DNA from: DATKPC01 sp035524275
GTDB taxonomy: Bacteria > Pseudomonadota > Gammaproteobacteria > Burkholderiales > Burkholderiaceae_F
Direction: 5' to 3'
Length of the DNA stretch: 14,723 nt
Assembly: GCA_035524275.1 (NCBI GenBank)
Contig: DATKPC010000130.1
Location: 1-14,723, forward strand
A program made the position numbers and the translations under genes. Below, piece by piece: positions 13,258 through 14,723 of this stretch (position 1 is its first letter; every line of letters starts with the position of its first letter). The notes beneath the pieces were generated by a model. It worked only from the letters and a program-made list of their open reading frames with translations. It was not told where the DNA came from and did no database searches.

Positions 13258-14685
13258 GTGTTCGCGCCGCGCATTCGCTTCGTCGACCTGGAGACGACCG
13301 GCGCGGATCCGTCGCGCGAGCGGATCACCGAGGTCGGCATCGTCGCGGTCGACATCGACGGCGACAGCGTCCGCGTCACCGAATGGTCCAGCCTGGTCAA
13401 TCCGGGGCGGCCGATCCCGGCGACGATCCGCGGGCTCACCGGGATCGACGAGTCGATGGTCCGCGACGCCCCGCCTTTCGCGGCGATCGCCGACGATGTC
13501 CTCGAACGCCTGCGCGACGGATTGTTCGTCGCCCACAATGCCCACTTCGACTACGGCTTCCTGCGCGCCGAGTTCGAGCGCGCCGGACTGGCGCTGCGCG
13601 TGCCGATGCTGTGCACGGTGCGCCTGTCGCGCCTCCTCTTCCCCGACCGCGGCAGCCACTCGCTCGACGCGATCATCGAGCGGTTCGGCATCGACGGCGA
13701 GCCTCGCCACCGCGCGCTCGGCGACGCGCGGGCGATCTGGCGCTTCAGCGAAGCCCTCTACCGCCGCCTGCCGCGGGCCGAGATCGACGCGGCCGTCGAG
13801 CGGCTGCTGGCGCGCCCCAGCTCGCCGACGCGCCTGCCTCCGGAGGCGCTCGACGAGGCGCCGCCGTCCCCCGGCGTCTACCTGCTCTACGGCCCGAATC
13901 CGCACCCGATCTACATCGGCAAGAGCCGTGACCTGCGGGCGCGCCTGGCGTCGCACTTCGCGCCCGGCGTGCGCAGCGAGCGCGACGCGCGCCTGATCCG
14001 GGAGGTCGAGCGCATCGAGTGGGAAGGCACCGCCGGCGAACTCGGCGCGCTGCTGCGCGAAGCGCAGCTCGTCAAGGAGCGCCTGCCGGCGCAGAACATC
14101 AAGTTGCGACGGCGGCTGGCCGCCGTCGTGATGTCGATCGACGAGCACGGACGCGCCCACTGGCACGCGACGGGGGGCTCGGTACCGCTGCCCGCCGGCG
14201 GCGGCGACCTGCTCTTCGGCCCGTTCTCTTCGCGGAACCATGCGCGCCGCGTGCTGGAATCCATGGCGCCCGACCACGGCCTTTGCCTTCGGGCGCTGGG
14301 CGTCGAACGCGCGGGCCGGAGCGCACCGCTCGGCACGCCCTGCTTCAATCACCAGTTGAAGCGGTGCCGCGGCGCCTGCGTGGGCAGCGAGGGCATCGAG
14401 CAACACCGCGAGCGCCTGCTGCAGGCGCTCGAGTGGCGCCGGATACCGCGCTGGCCGTTCGGCGGCCCGATCGCGATCGTCGAGCACGCGGCCCGGGGCG
14501 GCCGCGAGGACTGGCATGTCGCCGATGCCTGGTGCTGGCTCGGCACGGCGCGCTCGGCGATCGCGGCCGGCGACCTCGCGCGCCACGCGGAGCGCCTCTT
14601 CGACGGCGACGTCTACGCGATCCTGCGCAAGGCGCTCGGGATCGACGGGCGCGGCTACGCGAGGACCGAGGTCGTGGCGATCTAG
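13258..14685 (+). CDS. DnaQ-type 3'-5' exonuclease fused to UvrC/Cho-like GIY-YIG nuclease
   Basis: A 475-residue predicted DNA repair or processing nuclease with three parts. (1) DEDDh exonuclease, about 5-170: FVDLETTG (D10, E12), AHNAHFDYGF (D98) and HRALGDA (H151, D156) supply the full catalytic set. (2) GIY-YIG endonuclease, about 203-282: GVYLLYG (206-212), IYIGKSRDLRARL (218-230) and catalytic Glu E268 in LLREAQLVKERLPAQN. (3) A UvrC-like region with C343, C362, C370 and C374 (GLC, then PCFNHQLKRCRGACVG), matching the 4Fe-4S cysteine spacing of UvrC in its last two intervals (8 and 4). The UvrB-binding and C-terminal UvrC endonuclease/HhH domains are absent, as in Cho. The start is GTG at 13258; the next in-frame Met would remove the first exonuclease motif. 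No Shine-Dalgarno sequence is visible. Probably incises or trims damaged DNA; substrate unproven. Confidence 0.9.
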   Translation: MFAPRIRFVDLETTGADPSRERITEVGIVAVDIDGDSVRVTEWSSLVNPGRPIPATIRGLTGIDESMVRDAPPFAAIADDVLERLRDGLFVAHNAHFDYGFLRAEFERAGLALRVPMLCTVRLSRLLFPDRGSHSLDAIIERFGIDGEPRHRALGDARAIWRFSEALYRRLPRAEIDAAVERLLARPSSPTRLPPEALDEAPPSPGVYLLYGPNPHPIYIGKSRDLRARLASHFAPGVRSERDARLIREVERIEWEGTAGELGALLREAQLVKERLPAQNIKLRRRLAAVVMSIDEHGRAHWHATGGSVPLPAGGGDLLFGPFSSRNHARRVLESMAPDHGLCLRALGVERAGRSAPLGTPCFNHQLKRCRGACVGSEGIEQHRERLLQALEWRRIPRWPFGGPIAIVEHAARGGREDWHVADAWCWLGTARSAIAAGDLARHAERLFDGDVYAILRKALGIDGRGYARTEVVAI

Positions 14686-14721
14686 GACGCCGGCACCGAG
14701 CGGGACGGTGTGCCGGCGTCC
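14685..14721 (+). terminator. Hairpin at 3' end of exonuclease gene
   Basis: GGACGCCGGCAC (14685-14696) and GTGCCGGCGTCC (14710-14721) form a perfect 12-bp stem with a 13-nt loop. The stem begins on the last base of the TAG stop codon. The window ends 2 nt later, so whether a T-run follows cannot be seen. Confidence 0.55.
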
Positions 14722-14723
14722 CG

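Overview
This window looks like ordinary chromosomal DNA of a GC-rich Gram-negative proteobacterium. Protein-family character (a glutamate synthase pair with a long large subunit, a DUF481 outer-membrane protein, an exonuclease/GIY-YIG fusion) points to a betaproteobacterium, possibly Burkholderiales-like. That placement is an inference from protein style, not from a marker gene. Third codon positions are strongly G/C, so long spurious open frames occur opposite the real genes, including one of about 1566 codons antisense to gltB.

Layout, left to right. At 1-263 a perfect inverted repeat carries a second, reversed copy of the 3' end of the first gene; it is either an assembly fold-back or a real inverted duplication. 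A metallo-beta-lactamase-fold hydrolase (222-1181, minus) diverges from a family VIII-type serine hydrolase/esterase (1426-2595, plus). A LysR-type regulator (2794-3747, minus) converges on the esterase and lies downstream of gltD. The gltBD operon (10166 to 3931, minus) encodes both subunits of NADPH-dependent glutamate synthase. An AT-rich spacer (about 10281-10390) separates gltB from a divergent ArsB/SLC13-type permease (10438-11679, plus). A BamE-like lipoprotein (11692-12252, minus) is convergent with the permease and divergent from a DUF481 beta-barrel protein (12430-13218, plus). The last gene is a DnaQ-type exonuclease fused to a UvrC/Cho-like GIY-YIG nuclease (13258-14685, plus), closed by a hairpin at the window edge.

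The most distinctive non-coding feature is a family of three long palindromic elements (67-197, 2642-2770, 3795-3927). Each has arms of about 40 bp around a core of exactly 51 bp. The cores are recognisably related, and the third copy is inverted relative to the first two. All three lie just past the 3' ends of genes, within 4 kb. No transposase, CRISPR array, tRNA, rRNA or phage gene was seen.

Functionally, gltBD is the nitrogen-assimilation core of the window and the nearby LysR regulator resembles the Nac/CynR type, which would fit a nitrogen role but is unproven. The other genes look like independent units: two hydrolases, one permease, two envelope proteins and one DNA repair or processing nuclease. 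I found no convincing new multi-gene system. The points most worth a second look are the palindromic element family, the fold-back at the left edge, the AT-rich insert before gltB and the direct repeats between the lipoprotein and DUF481 genes.
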